A stretch of 64,000 bases of DNA from Ascarosepion bandense (GCA_037127315.1 JBBBDQ010000350.1:4745001-4809000), one strand, 5' to 3'; counted from the stretch's first letter, positions 20,196-30,329 are shown. The notes: generated by a model from the letters alone, not told the origin. Translations and numbers: made by a program.

Positions 20196-20341
20196 TCCAT
20201 GTGCCTATGGCTTAGTGGGTAGCGACTCCGAATGACACCAAATCGGTCGCGTTTCGATCCCGGCCAGAAGCAAGTGGATGTCTCAAGCCACACTGATGAG
20301 ATGTGATACAGCGAAACAGGCTTGTATGTGGATGACTAATA
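20196..20341 (+). mobile_element. Ribozyme-bearing tRNA-like SINE, family D (copy 2)
   Basis: A tRNA-like head, with A-box-like ATGGCTTAGTGGGTAG and B-box-like GTTTCGATCCC, is followed after about 40 bases by a hammerhead core. It ends GGATGACTAATATATAT. Length is about 145 bp. The upstream hairpin domain of copies 1 and 3 is lacking. Confidence 0.75.
20288..20331 (+). ncRNA. Hammerhead self-cleaving ribozyme in SINE-D copy 2
   Basis: CTGATGA at 20293-20299 and GAAA at 20313-20316 form the core. Stem I CCACA (20288-20292) pairs perfectly with TGTGG (20327-20331). Stem II GATGT/ACAGC has one A-G mismatch; stem III CAG/TTG closes a 2-nt loop. Predicted cleavage follows GTA at 20326. Stem I differs from copies 1 and 3 at two pairs yet still pairs, which is compensatory change. 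Short stem III resembles hammerheads of Penelope elements and animal retrozymes. Confidence 0.85.
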
Positions 20342-20396
20342 TATATATTTATTATAAATTATATTTTAGAACATGTACATAATTATTCTATATATA

Positions 20397-20453
20397 TCCG
20401 CTACGAAGGTACGTTCGTTTCGACATTGAAACTTCAATGTCTCATCAGGCAGT
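20397..20453 (-). ncRNA. Hammerhead ribozyme, Penelope-like type
   Basis: The minus strand has CTGATGA (20442-20448) and a long stem II (GACATTGA / TCAATGTC, 8 bp). Then come GAAA, stem III CGAA/TTCG with a 6-nt loop, TA at the cleavage position, and stem I CTGC paired to GCGG with one wobble. All core nucleotides are present. It is not a family-D SINE copy; downstream it runs into TA repeats. Proximity to the Penelope C-terminus at 21493 on the same strand suggests a Penelope terminal repeat. Confidence 0.85.
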
Positions 20454-20542
20454 GTTTATTCACAGCTCTATATATTATATATCGAGCACTGTTTGAAATT
20501 AATGTTTTGGATGTTGTAAGAATTCTTAGTTCTGTATTCACT

Positions 20543-20546
<4 letters not shown>

Positions 20547-20585
<39 letters not shown>
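20547..20585. repeat. (TA)n microsatellite
   Basis: An uninterrupted TA run. Confidence 0.95.
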
Positions 20586-20588
<3 letters not shown>

Positions 20589-20862
20589 TTAAGTCGCATA
20601 CATGATATGCACTTAGGCGATTATGTTTTGAAAGAGATCTGACTGACCATACAGAAGACTTACCCACAATAGGTTGCCATTACATTTTGCGGTAGACTGA
20701 TTGCCAACCACAGCTAAAGGACCCAATCTTTCCTGCTATTTAACCCATAGCTAAAGAAGCGACGGATTGATACCTTTACCAAAGGTATTGGCGCGTAAGT
20801 AAATGCAACAAATTTTTCGAACCCTGCTCTCTGATTTCTTGTTACGAACCGATATCAACTAT
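20585..20862 (-). mobile_element. tRNA-derived SINE, family A (diverged)
   Basis: In minus orientation it begins TCAGTTAAGTCGCATACATG; the hairpin is degraded (TTTTGAAAGAGATCTGACTG). Body blocks such as AGAAGACTTACCCACAATAG and TAACCCATAGCTAAAG are recognisable. The head is partial. Confidence 0.75.
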
Positions 20863-20878
20863 ATATATATATATATAC

Positions 20879-20973
20879 ACAATACAAAAATCTAGAATTG
20901 AGCCACCACCTACCGCGGTTTCACACGAACGGTTCTTCAGGGCGAGAGTCACAATTCTAGATTTTTGTATTGT
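20879..20973 (-). ncRNA. Hammerhead-type ribozyme with 22-bp extended stem I
   Basis: A perfect 22-nt inverted repeat (20879-20900 and 20952-20973) encloses, on the minus strand, CTGAAGA (20934-20940), GAAA (20919-20922), CCGCGG as stem III and TA before the cleavage site. Inner stem I CGCC pairs with GGTG, then a 7/6-nt internal loop, then the 22-bp helix. Stem II is weak (AC/GT outermost), so activity is uncertain. The position, about 520 bases downstream of the Penelope ORF stop on the same strand, fits a Penelope terminal repeat. Confidence 0.7.
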
Positions 20974-21492
20974 ATTCTGCTCTACTTTCCTACTTTCGTA
21001 CTTTCGTATCGAGCACTTTGCTGTTAAGGTTTCGTCTTGGGGATTTTTTTCTCCCCCTTTATTTAACCCACGAGGGGGTCCTCGCCGGGTTAGAAGACGG
21101 TTTATATTACTGTTAGCATTAGTTTCGGACATTTAGTTTGTTATTATTAGTGTTGACTTACTGTGATTAAATTCATTATATATATATATATATAATTTAC
21201 AGAGGGAATAGCTATTTTCAACATGTCAGGTTAAGACATGCATTGTCAACCCCGTTTAATCAAAGAATGAAGAGAAATTGTAATGCCGGAGGCAGGGGCT
21301 TGTAAAGGAAGGGGTGGGGGATGTTGGCTATCATGGGGTTAAGCTAGAGGAATCTTAGTAGTCATTTCCCTTATGGTAGTAGGAGGCATGTGGCATTACC
21401 ATTGGGTTAGTAGTGGTAGGTAGGAGGAAAAAGGTTACTGCTTCGCCAAATTAAAAAAAATTCTATTGTGACTAAATGAAAGAATGAGATAA

Positions 21493-22095
21493 TTATTTAA
21501 ATTTGAATTTATTCCTTTTACGACACATACTAATGATTTCTCTACGTTTATTCAGAAATACATTCTGATATTGAAATCTTAAAATTTTAATTTTTTCTGT
21601 TAAACATAAATTACATCTATCTCTCAAGCTATTAAAAGTTCTTGGCTTGCTTATCAGCTTCCACTTTATCTGTAGGCTTAGGTTATTTTCTTTCAATTCC
21701 TTGTATTTTCGAGAAAGGGCTGTTTGATACCTTAAATTAGAGTTAGTAAAGGAGTGCCTGTGTGTATAAAGCATTTGTTTCCAAATTTTCCCCCAAATCC
21801 CCATATAAATGTTATATTTCTCCTTATTTTCCTTAGGATAGATGGTGGCCTGATAGATTCCATTTGCAGATCTACATTTACCCTCAAGCGGACAGTTATC
21901 TCTAGATCTACAATTACAGGGGGAGGGTATAATCCTATTTTCTCTATTGGATTCGCTAAACTTCTTTAAGATGTGGTTTCTGTGGGAGCTAATATTGTTA
22001 TACATATTAGTACACAAATCACTAATCTTGTTCGTTTTCCTATTGAATATTTTACTCAGGGGATTATCTCTATGAAAATGTTTACTTAATAATTT
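21493..22095 (-). pseudogene. Penelope-like element C-terminus with GIY-YIG endonuclease domain, 5'-truncated
   Basis: The minus-strand frame includes the pre-endonuclease region (DNPLSKIFN, TNMYNNISSHRNHILKK), a cysteine motif C-N-C-R-S-R-D-N-C-P-L-E-G-K-C, then NGIYQATIYPKENKEKYNIY and MGIWG. Next are HRHSFTNSNLRYQTALSRKY and a C-terminal IKWKLISKPRTFNSLRDRCN-type block. This order (CCHH-like cysteines, GIY...YIG-like, R-H-x-x-S-F) is typical of Penelope elements. The GIY-YIG core is altered (Y-M-G for Y-I-G). The reverse-transcriptase part is lost at about 22095 where TA repeats begin. Confidence 0.85.
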
Positions 22096-22112
22096 AATAT
22101 ATATATATAAAC

Positions 22113-22693
22113 TAGCACTATAGCCCGGCGTTGCTCGGGTGTAATGAAAGCTTTAAAACTAATCCATGGTCCTGCAGCTCAGACTCTTTGGACGTTGGCA
22201 CGAAAGACTAAAAAGCAATAGCTGTTTCCAGTTAAAGCAAAACAGTAGACTGAAAGAAAAATGAACAGATGTAAGTCAAATTTTGATTTCCTGGTATCGA
22301 TATCAAATAAGTTTCTTTCGTTGTAAACTGAATTTTAAAGGCTAAATAAGTCCTATGAGTAAATGGTATCATGGCTGAGACTAAGAACTAAAATTATACC
22401 TACTTAGCAAAACTAAAATAAAAGGGTTGAAAAACTGATTTTGATCAGACCCGGTATCTTGCCTTTTATATATATTATCGATTTTCTGCCCTATTGTAAG
22501 AACTGCAACCTTGAAATTTCTTAAAATCGAGCCACTCCTACTATAACCCGATTTGTTCGATTATCGATTTTCGATATTTATCGGGTGTACCACGACACAA
22601 AACCTAGCTAAGAACACTCGCAGACGCTTATAGTACAACTCTGTAAATTTTCAAGGAAATCGGTTCAGCCGTTTCGGAGTCTATAGGTAACGG

Positions 22694-22738
<45 letters not shown>

Positions 22739-22758
22739 GTTTCATTTATAAATAAGTT

Positions 22759-22760
<2 letters not shown>
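22113..22760 (+). repeat. Dispersed repeat T (copy 1)
   Basis: Starts CTAGCACTATAGCCCGGCGT and ends with GGTTCAGCCGTTTCGGAGTC, a (CA)n run and TTCATTTATAAATAAGTTTA. It has no coding capacity. Copies lie at 25946, 45746, 54843 and 55195. The layout recalls widespread invertebrate repeats that I associate with RTE-type LINE 3' ends, but that is memory, not proof. (TA)n and (GT)n runs follow at 22758-22804. Confidence 0.75.
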
Positions 22761-22804
<44 letters not shown>

Positions 22805-22805
<1 letters not shown>

Positions 22806-23205
22806 ATTACAGTTAAAACTATCAAGAAAACATAAATTAGTGAAAAAAATAACAGGACGATAGGCGTCATGTATCGAGTTGACCTTCATTGCTTAGAAAC
22901 AGATTTGTATAGTTGAGAAGACATCAGGCGATCTCATGCAATTAGATATACGATAGCTCTATTAATAAGTTTTGCTTCAGTCATGACAATGGATCGTCTT
23001 TCTATGTAACAAATACTAATGACTTTGTGCCGGTTGTTCCAGCCTCATCATCAACATCTTGCAAAGATAAAGAGTATCTTTTGTCTGCTTTTATTTTTAA
23101 CATTAAGATTGTTTGATTATGAGACTAGAAAGAGCAACATATTTGATTTTCGGAACTGTACGTTGGCTTAAAATGATGCAGTTTAGTCTGCCCTGTAATA
23201 AGCAT
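22805..23205. other. Unassigned sequence
   Basis: Nothing recognised. Confidence 0.4.
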
Positions 23206-23209
23206 GGTG

Positions 23210-23515
23210 CGGATGTGCATTGTGGTGCAGTGGATATCGGCTCGGAACGCGAAATCGGAGATTCGAGTTAGAAGTCAAATTGAATTCATTACATTCCCTT
23301 ACGCGCAAATACTCTTGAGAAACGTATTAATCCGTCTCTTCCCTCCAGCTATGGGCTAAATAGCAGGACAGATTGTGTTCTATAGCCTTAGCTGGCAACC
23401 AATCTGTCGCCGAAAGTAACGGTAACCTACTGCGGGAAGGTCTTCTGCCATGTCTCTTTCGAGACATGATCGCTTAAGCATTTATCACGTATTGTCCTTA
23501 ACTGATTGATCTAGA
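23210..23515 (+). mobile_element. tRNA-derived SINE, family A
   Basis: Head GGATGTGCATTGTGGTGCAG with A box; B box partly lost (GAGTTAGAAGTC). The body and hairpin ATGTCTCTTTCGAGACAT are present, and it ends TTAACTGATTGATC. Confidence 0.85.
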
Positions 23516-23539
23516 TAAAAGAATTGAATAGTAAAGTAT

Positions 23540-23693
23540 ATTGAATTCTATAGTCTTGGTTGGCAATCAGTCTACCGCAGAAAGTAATGTCAACCAACTG
23601 CGAGAAAATCTTCTGCCCAGTCAGTCAGTTATATCTCTTTCGAGACATGATCACCCAAGCGTGTATCACGTATAGCCCTTAACTGACTGATCT
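23540..23693 (+). mobile_element. tRNA-derived SINE, family A (3' half)
   Basis: Body from TCTATAGTCTTGGTTGGCAA to TTAACTGACTGA. Sequences just downstream of this and the previous copy are similar (GATCTAGATAAAAGAATTGA and GATCTAGAGAACAAAATTGA), so this half-copy may have arisen by local duplication of the 23210 copy with its flank. Confidence 0.8.
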
Positions 23694-24204
23694 AGAGAAC
23701 AAAATTGAATAGCAAGATAGTTTGATTTATATAGGCCGAATCCTATCAGTAACACTTCTGCAAACCATTTGACACATTGCTACATTAATTTCATAATGTT
23801 TATAAAAAATCGCTTGTCTTGATCCTGGAATTGTTTTCAGTTTGATTCTGTAAACAAGATCGTTCATAACACTCCACATAAAAAAAAATTGGTAGTGTTA
23901 GACCTGAGGACCGTGATGGCCACTCGATTACTCAACGTCGTCCTACACACTTCAGCTAGAAATTAAGATTTAGCCATTTTTGAATCCGGAATCTATAGTG
24001 GGGCGGTACACCATCACTTTGAAAGTAAATATCAGAATTCAGTTTGCACCCCGAAAAGGGTGTTACGTCTGTCGCACATTGTATAGGGTGCTATGGTTAA
24101 ATGACGCAAAATTGAGGGCGACACTGCTATGGCGTTTTAACAGACTCATTTTTACCAAAATTTTACCAAAAACCAGAATTTTATCAAAACTATACAAAAA
24201 TATT

Positions 24205-24985
24205 TTGAAATATTAAAGAGTAAATTTATAGAATGAAATCGCCATTGGTTTCAACCACGACCTCCAGGTGACTACGAAATCTCCTGCAACTCTTCTGGAC
24301 GATCTCCTTGTTTAAGTTGGTGAATGCTGCCATAATTCTTGCCTTTAGTTCATCTTTAGTGTTACAAGGAGTTTCTTGGTTTCTCGCTCAACTGTGCCGC
24401 CCTACATAATAATCAAGGGAGTTGCAGTCTGAGGAGTAAGGCGGCCATATGTAATGGGTGATCTGGTCGGAGAAATTGTCTGACAGCCATGAATGGATTC
24501 TCCTATTTGTATGGCGTGATGCAGAGTGCTGTTATCAGACATAGGGTGTTCTAGCAGCCATCCTCTTACCCCACGGCGGCACTACATTCTCAGGGTACTT
24601 AATAGAGGCCTCTATGTTGGGTCTCAGGTTCTTTGGGAAGATAAATGGAGGCATAACGTTGCCATCACTAGTGATCACTTAAAACACCATTAAACTTATC
24701 CAACTAATCCCTATTAGACTCATCCAAATCCGAATCCTCTGCAGTGACCTCAGATTGACACCTAAACACTCTTAATGGTTCGTATTGGAGCTTCCAGGGC
24801 GAATGCCAAGAAGTACAGGATATCGTTTTCAAATTTCTGTAGGAGTGAATTGTGTCCTGATGGACTTTTTCTTACAGACGGTGCCCAACTGACCCTACTA
24901 GGGTCTTTGTACTGTCGACAAAATAAAAAACAAACACAATCGCAAAATTCAAAAAATAAATAATATAACAAATATTTACCCATCG
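24205..24985 (-). pseudogene. mariner-type transposase remnant (copy 1)
   Basis: Minus-strand blocks in order: a 5' region with GGGTCAGTTGGGCACCGTCT, then MPPFIFP-like (24637-24655), NVVPPW-like, and a C-terminal RRFRSHLEVVVETNGDF-like end at about 24235-24290. Most of the DNA-binding domain is deleted and frames are broken. The same architecture recurs at 38510 and 63036. Confidence 0.75.
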
Positions 24986-25003
24986 CACTCTCTCGCTCTC
25001 CCT

Positions 25004-25009
<6 letters not shown>

Positions 25010-25075
<66 letters not shown>
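25010..25075. repeat. (CT)n-(TA)n microsatellite
   Basis: A CT run followed directly by a TA run, at the junction between the mariner remnant and the Penelope-like left arm. Confidence 0.95.
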
Positions 25076-25077
<2 letters not shown>

Positions 25078-25887
25078 ATGCATATTTCATTAAATAATAT
25101 AGACAAGTTTTGTCTATTTATTTTTTGTAAACTTTTTCAAATTGTATGATAAGCTTAATAGCATTATCATTAAATGAAGAAAAAAAAATCACAATATTAA
25201 TACATAATTTGTTTTATAATCCAATCTAAGCTTTCGGCTTATATAAGCCATTTTCAAAGATGTCAATTACATTAATTTAACAATTTACGGATAAACAATA
25301 ATGACAGTTTGTTTTTTGTTTACATGGAAGATTTCGATGTAGAGTGAAAACGAGAAGTATGGGAAGCCATTGGAATAAACCAATGGTTTCTATTATTAAT
25401 TATAGGCATTTAAGGATATTTGTGGAGATTTAATAGTTTATATGGTTCAGGTTAGGTTTCAACTGTATATAGCTTCAAGAATTTTTAGTTTTTATTTATT
25501 GTTCAAAAGTAGTTGTGTTTTCAACGAGGGTTTTTCCACATTTCTCGTTTTCATTCTCGCGTGGTCTTGTGTGACGTCATGAGCTGTGGTGCGATATTCG
25601 CTTTCTGCGAATTTTTCGTTGCTTGGAAATCTTCCTTGTAATAAAAAAAACAGACTGTCATTATTGTTTGTCCGTGAATTGTCAAATTAATGTAATTGAA
25701 CTCTTTGAAAATGGCTTATGTAAGCCGAAAGTTTAGATTGGATTCTAAAATACATTATGTTTCAATATTGTTATTTTTTTCTTCATTTAGTGATAATGCT
25801 ATTAAGCTTATCAGACAATATGAAAAAAGTTTACATAAATTAAATAGACAAAATTTGTCTATATTATATAATGAAACATGCATCAAT
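25074..25887. repeat. Head-to-head Penelope-like 5' ends forming an inverted repeat
   Basis: Arms 25074-25318 and 25643-25887 are diverged inverted copies (about 245 bp each). The right arm, read on plus, has GAAAATGGCTTATGTAAGCC then GAAAG, a hammerhead-like stem II with decayed core. About 50 bases later comes coding-like NAIKLIRQYEKSLHKLNRQN, matching HNIKKLIKKLERISIKINRH at 39320-39430. That resembles the coiled N-terminus of Penelope proteins. The spacer of about 325 bp has no recognised content. Confidence 0.6.
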
Positions 25888-25913
25888 GATAAAGTGCTGC
25901 CTAAATACACACA

Positions 25914-25945
<32 letters not shown>

Positions 25946-25947
<2 letters not shown>

Positions 25948-26330
25948 TAGCAGTATAGCCCGCCGTTGCTCGGGTGTAATGAAAGCTTTAAAACTAATCC
26001 ATGGTCCTGGAGCTCAGACTCTTTGGACTAAAAAGCAATAGTTGTTTCCAGTTAAAGCGAAACCGTAGATTGAAAAAAAAATGAATGGCTGTAAGTCAAA
26101 TTTTGAATTCCTGGTATCGATATAAAATTTTCTGCACTATTGTAAGAACTGCAACCTTGAAACTTCTGAATATCGTTTCTTATGTCTTTGTCTATGAGTG
26201 TATCAAATTTGATTAAAATCGGACCACTCCTTCTATAACCCGATTTTTTCGATTATCGATTTTCGATATTTATCGGGGGTACCTCGACACAAAACCTAGA
26301 TAAGAACACTCGCAGACGCTTATAGCTCTT
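25946..26330 (+). repeat. Dispersed repeat T (copy 2, 3'-truncated)
   Basis: CTAGCAGTATAGCCCGCCGT start and TCGATTTTCGATATTTATCG core. It breaks off after ACACTCGCAGACGCTTATAG, before the CA run. It is preceded by a TA run. Confidence 0.75.
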
Positions 26331-26656
26331 TGGGGGCCACGACGCACAACCATGGGCACCAGCCCTTTTTATACATTCTACAAAATCCTTCTTCCCTGTA
26401 ATAAACTCATATGTAGGTTAGTCTGGTTGTTCACTTTCGAGAACTGAAAGCATAGACCCTCGTACGTCGATGACGACACGTGAGTCCATCGCATATATCA
26501 ACTTTCTTTTAACAGCACATAAAAGAATGGCTATTATGCATTGCCACAAGAGTCAAAGACTCTTTATATTGCTCGTATCTGCAAAGCATTTAACTTGTCG
26601 AAATAGGCACTTTTTGTTAAAAGTTAATTTATTCCTTAAATTTCATTTGCTACAAT

Positions 26657-26940
26657 ATCAGTCAGTTAAAATAAGTGCCATACGTGATACATGCTTCAGC
26701 GATCGTGTCTCGAAAGAGACATGACTGACTAGGCAGAAGATTATCCCGCAGTATGTTGCCATTACTCTCTGCGGTAGACTGGTTGCTGAACAAGACTATA
26801 GAAGCCAATCTGTTCTGCTATTTAACCCATAGCCGGAGGGAGATGCGACGGATTAATATTTTTCCGCAAGGATATTTGTGCGTAAGGCAAAGCAATGAAT
26901 TCAACTGGAATTTGAACTCGGCTCATCGATTTATTGTTTC
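26657..26940 (-). mobile_element. tRNA-derived SINE, family A
   Basis: Minus orientation: begins CAGTCAGTTAAAATAAGTGC, hairpin GTGTCTCGAAAGAGACATG, body, then AATTTGAACTCGGCTCATCG. The A-box end of the head is missing. Confidence 0.82.
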
Positions 26941-26949
26941 GATTTATTG

Positions 26950-27529
26950 TTTGTTAGGTAGCAGCTAATTTAAATAATAGTTTAGTAACAACCAGCCTTC
27001 TCCGGTTCTGTCTTGAACTTTTCACTGCATTTTCTCTAATAATACAGAAATAATCAGAACTAAACTCTGAAATATTTCTTAGAATTGGTAAAGAAATCTG
27101 GAAGGAGGACTTGTTTGTACAGAATTAAATCTTGATTAGTCCCAGATGTATAATTTGTGTGTACTTGGTTGATGTTGGGTTATATTAACGGTAATGAAAA
27201 AAATATCGGGTTTTGCTGATCAGATGATTTTTATGGTTTTAACAATCACCTGATTAGCAAAACTTTAGTTAGCATATGAGATGAAAAAAGGCTGTTAACA
27301 GATTGGTCAGACTTGAAGATAAGATGTCCGTTAGCCATCATATTCAGGACAGGTATTCAACTCTCAGAGAAGCGGAAGTAACATCTTTCTATGCAATTAG
27401 AACCCACGAGCGTTAAATTGTGGGTAGTATTGCATTTTTCTATTATGTCTGCGGCTATATGGAAATGGTTAATGTGTCTTTGATTCGGCCTTCTGTGAGA
27501 CATAACCCAACTTCCTGCAGTTTACAAGA
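26950..27529. other. Unassigned sequence
   Basis: No supported gene; short open frames only. Confidence 0.35.
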
Positions 27530-27905
27530 TTTATCCAGAGTTATCATCATCAGAATTATCAGAAGGTTTTCATCGTTATCAGAAGGTTGGTTGTCGGCAG
27601 GTTGGAGTATGTGGAATTATGTGGAATAGTGTAAGAATAAAATATACATTTTGCATTTAAAATAGAAATTTATTAAAAGGAAAGAGTAAAACAAGTTGTA
27701 GAAGTTAATGTACAATTAGAAACATTATTAAGAAGTTATGAGTAGAGTTCGTTTCAATGATAAAGTTATGGGTATCAAGAGTTGAGGAAAATGTTCGTAG
27801 TAGTAATGTAGGTATTTAAAATGTCCGCAGAAGTTTAGAGTTCATTATTGTGTAGTAGCAGAATGTAAAGTCTTTGTTCCTTCCTCTTTTTGATAAGTCG
27901 CGACA

Positions 27906-27953
<48 letters not shown>

Positions 27954-28140
27954 GAGAAAGAGAGAGAGTGAAAGAGAAAGAGAGAGAGAGAGAGAAAACA
28001 AATAAAGAAATTGTACTTAACGCGTCCATTTGTTTTCTCTGGCGGCGTGGAGTGAAAAAGAAAAAAAGAAAATTGGAAGCAGACGTCGAATGAAACAGTG
28101 ACGTACCCTGCGTCCGGGTCGGCTTCTTGAATTTTCTTTC
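27530..28140 (+). repeat. Dispersed repeat G (copy 1) with internal (GA)n tract
   Basis: Segments including TATCAGAAGGTTGG, AATAGAAATTTATTAAAAGG, AAAGTTATGGGTATCAAGA and GTCCGGGTCGGCTTCTTGAA recur in reverse at 54340-54840 in the same order. The GA-rich tract at 27909-28000 lies between them. It has no recognised coding content and could be an LTR or other non-coding TE part. Confidence 0.55.
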
Positions 28141-29000
28141 GTTACATTGCCACGAGGTCCCAGTTAACCGCTCCCATGTTGCACTGCCTTTGACAGGTTA
28201 GCGTCATGGTTTAAATAGTGAAACTTTTCATGATGCTGGCTCCAGCGAGCCTTTCGCATCTAGGTGTGAAAATACGTCATATATGAATTTGCTGTTTTTA
28301 ATCTAATTAGGATTCAGGATTTTACTTTTCGCACTGACTTGTGAATAGTCATTTGAAGCCACTTTTGTGAATGTGCAATTTTACTTTAGGTTTTTTCCCA
28401 AATGCTTTTAGTCGTGGTCTGGGTTTTTGCGAAATGTTTTCAGTTCTTGATTTCTTATCCACAACATGCCTAGCATATTTTGTGTAGGGAATTTTCTTCC
28501 ACTTTGTTACTAGAAATGCTTCATAACATTATTCTATGATTATTTTAGTGACTGCTGTGTCTAAAAGGTCAACGCCAACCTTTGGTGAGAATCATAAATT
28601 AGTATATACAACTTTAAAATACTCAAAGTGTTTCCAAAAACAAAAGAAGAATCCAAACAATCTAAACACGACAGAAAAAATAAAACAGTTAACTAAGCAA
28701 AAATAATGGCATGGCAATAAATAAAAGGTCGCTTATGTAGAAAAGATTTACTTGAGAGGTCATTTATGTAGTAATGGTTTCCAATTGAGTCTATTCGCTT
28801 CACCTAAACTTGCTTAAAAATGAAAAAAAATCACGAACATTTATGGTGGAATAAATTTTATTGCGGTCACTGGAAATTGCAGAAGCTATGCTGCCGAATT
28901 GCTTGAGCAAATAATTTCTCTGTCAAAGAAATCACAGGTCGTTTTTGTTTGTGAAAATCGCCATTATGTTGAACGATTGACTGTAGATAAATGTTTTTAT
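28141..29000. other. Unassigned, comparatively unique sequence
   Basis: No microsatellite, SINE or LINE block noticed. No convincing exon either. Confidence 0.35.
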
Positions 29001-29179
29001 CTGTTTATTTGAAATGTGTTGGCAAACAATTGATTGGGAATTTCAAAGAGATCTGGTCAGAACAGAATGTTAAAAGAAAGAGAGGGAAAGTACAAAGAGA
29101 GATGGAAGACAAAAGAAACGTGAGGGGAGAGATAATCAGGAAGAAGATGAAAGGAAGAAAATAATACGCGGTAGTGAAG

Positions 29180-29490
29180 GATGATAAAGAAAAGAGATAG
29201 ACAGACAGACAGACAGACAGAGAGAGAGAGAGAGAGAGAGAGTGGAAAAGAAGAGAATAAAACAATCATAGTGAGTAAAGAAAAAGATAAATTTGAAATA
29301 TAGGAGAGGAAGAAACTGATAAGCCACCATAACTATTTACTATCTAGATAAGATAAATAAGAGAGGAAGAAAAATATATGAGGCGGTAAACGATGATAGA
29401 GAGAAGAGATAGACAGATAAAGAGAGAGAGAGAGGGGGGGAGAGATAGAGAGAGTGAGAGAGAGAGAGGGAGAGAGAGAGAGAGAGAGAG
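29180..29490. repeat. Purine-rich (GA)n and (GACA)n tracts
   Basis: GACAGACA at about 29200-29220 and GA runs at 29220-29245 and 29420-29490. Two partly duplicated blocks are visible (AGAAGAGATAGACAGATA-like in each). Apparent ORFs here are low-complexity. Confidence 0.9.
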
Positions 29491-29524
29491 AATAAAACTG
29501 ATATATCCCGGAAAGGGATATATA

Positions 29525-29755
29525 TAGTCATCCGCAGACAGATCTGTTTCGCTGCATCACAGCTCATCAGTACGGTTAGAGTCTGATTGCTTTTAACCCA
29601 GGATTAAAACCCGACCGAATTGGCGTCAGTCGGCGATTCCACCCCTGAGCCATGGGCGCTCAGTAGAAGAAGGCAGACTTTTTAGCGTGTATATTATCAT
29701 TATACACGCCCAATAGCTGAGAGTGTTCTAATTCATTGCTGAATGAACGATATAT
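29525..29755 (-). mobile_element. Ribozyme-bearing tRNA-like SINE, family D (copy 3)
   Basis: Minus orientation with the same order as copy 1: hairpin domain GCGTGTATA...TATACACGC, tRNA-like segment (B-box-like GGGTTTTAATCC), hammerhead, and GGATGACTATATATA end. It is about 85-90% similar to copy 1 by eye. TA repeats flank both ends. Confidence 0.7.
29531..29575 (-). ncRNA. Hammerhead self-cleaving ribozyme in SINE-D copy 3
   Basis: Core CTGATGA is at 29564-29570 and GAAA follows stem II GCTGT/GCAGC. Stem III is CAG/CTG, then TC. Stem I CCGTA pairs fully with TGCGG (one U-G wobble). Predicted cleavage lies between plus positions 29536 and 29537. All invariant core bases are present. Confidence 0.85.
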
Positions 29756-29759
29756 ATAT

Positions 29760-30325
29760 ATCATTCGAGGTAGTTAAGTGGTTTAGGCAAATGTAACCGG
29801 GTAGAACAAACGTAATGTACGGTACTCGTCGCATGCAGTATCCTGAGACGTAGGCGTAGACAGTAGACGTTGATCAATAGTCGTAGATCTCTAGTCGAAG
29901 ACTTGTAGACTTCTAGTGGTAGACCAATAGACCTCTAGATCGCTTTAGTCTATATTTATGGCTGACACCAGCCAATCACATTTCAGTGAGGGGGAACCAA
30001 GATGTATACATATTCATTACATCAAAAACAATCATAGGAAGTAAAGAAAACAGGATAAGAAATAGATGTAGCCGTCCATGGCAAGTGACTCCTCTAAACG
30101 GTCACTCTTCCACAAGAATCTTCAACACACGGAGAGTAAATATACCGGATACAATACCCTTAAGAATGGCTAAAGCAGTGACCGAATTGATCAGAACAAT
30201 AAAAACTATGGGCAATTTTTATATTCTTTAACTCCAGAAAAACGGAAAAGTGATGGAATGCTGGGAAACTAAAAAAATAAAAAGAAGATAATTGATTAAA
30301 TCATTATCGTCGGCCGCGTTCAATG
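29760..30325. other. Unassigned sequence
   Basis: A stretch at 29850-29950 repeats GTAGAC/TAGACC-like words irregularly. No gene is recognised; the short ORF at 29986-30231 has no known motif. Confidence 0.35.
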
Positions 30326-30329
30326 AAAT

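Noticed and set aside
20206..20270. Genuine tRNA gene
   Set aside because: A and B boxes are present, but I cannot fold a full cloverleaf with acceptor and anticodon stems; it continues into the ribozyme SINE.
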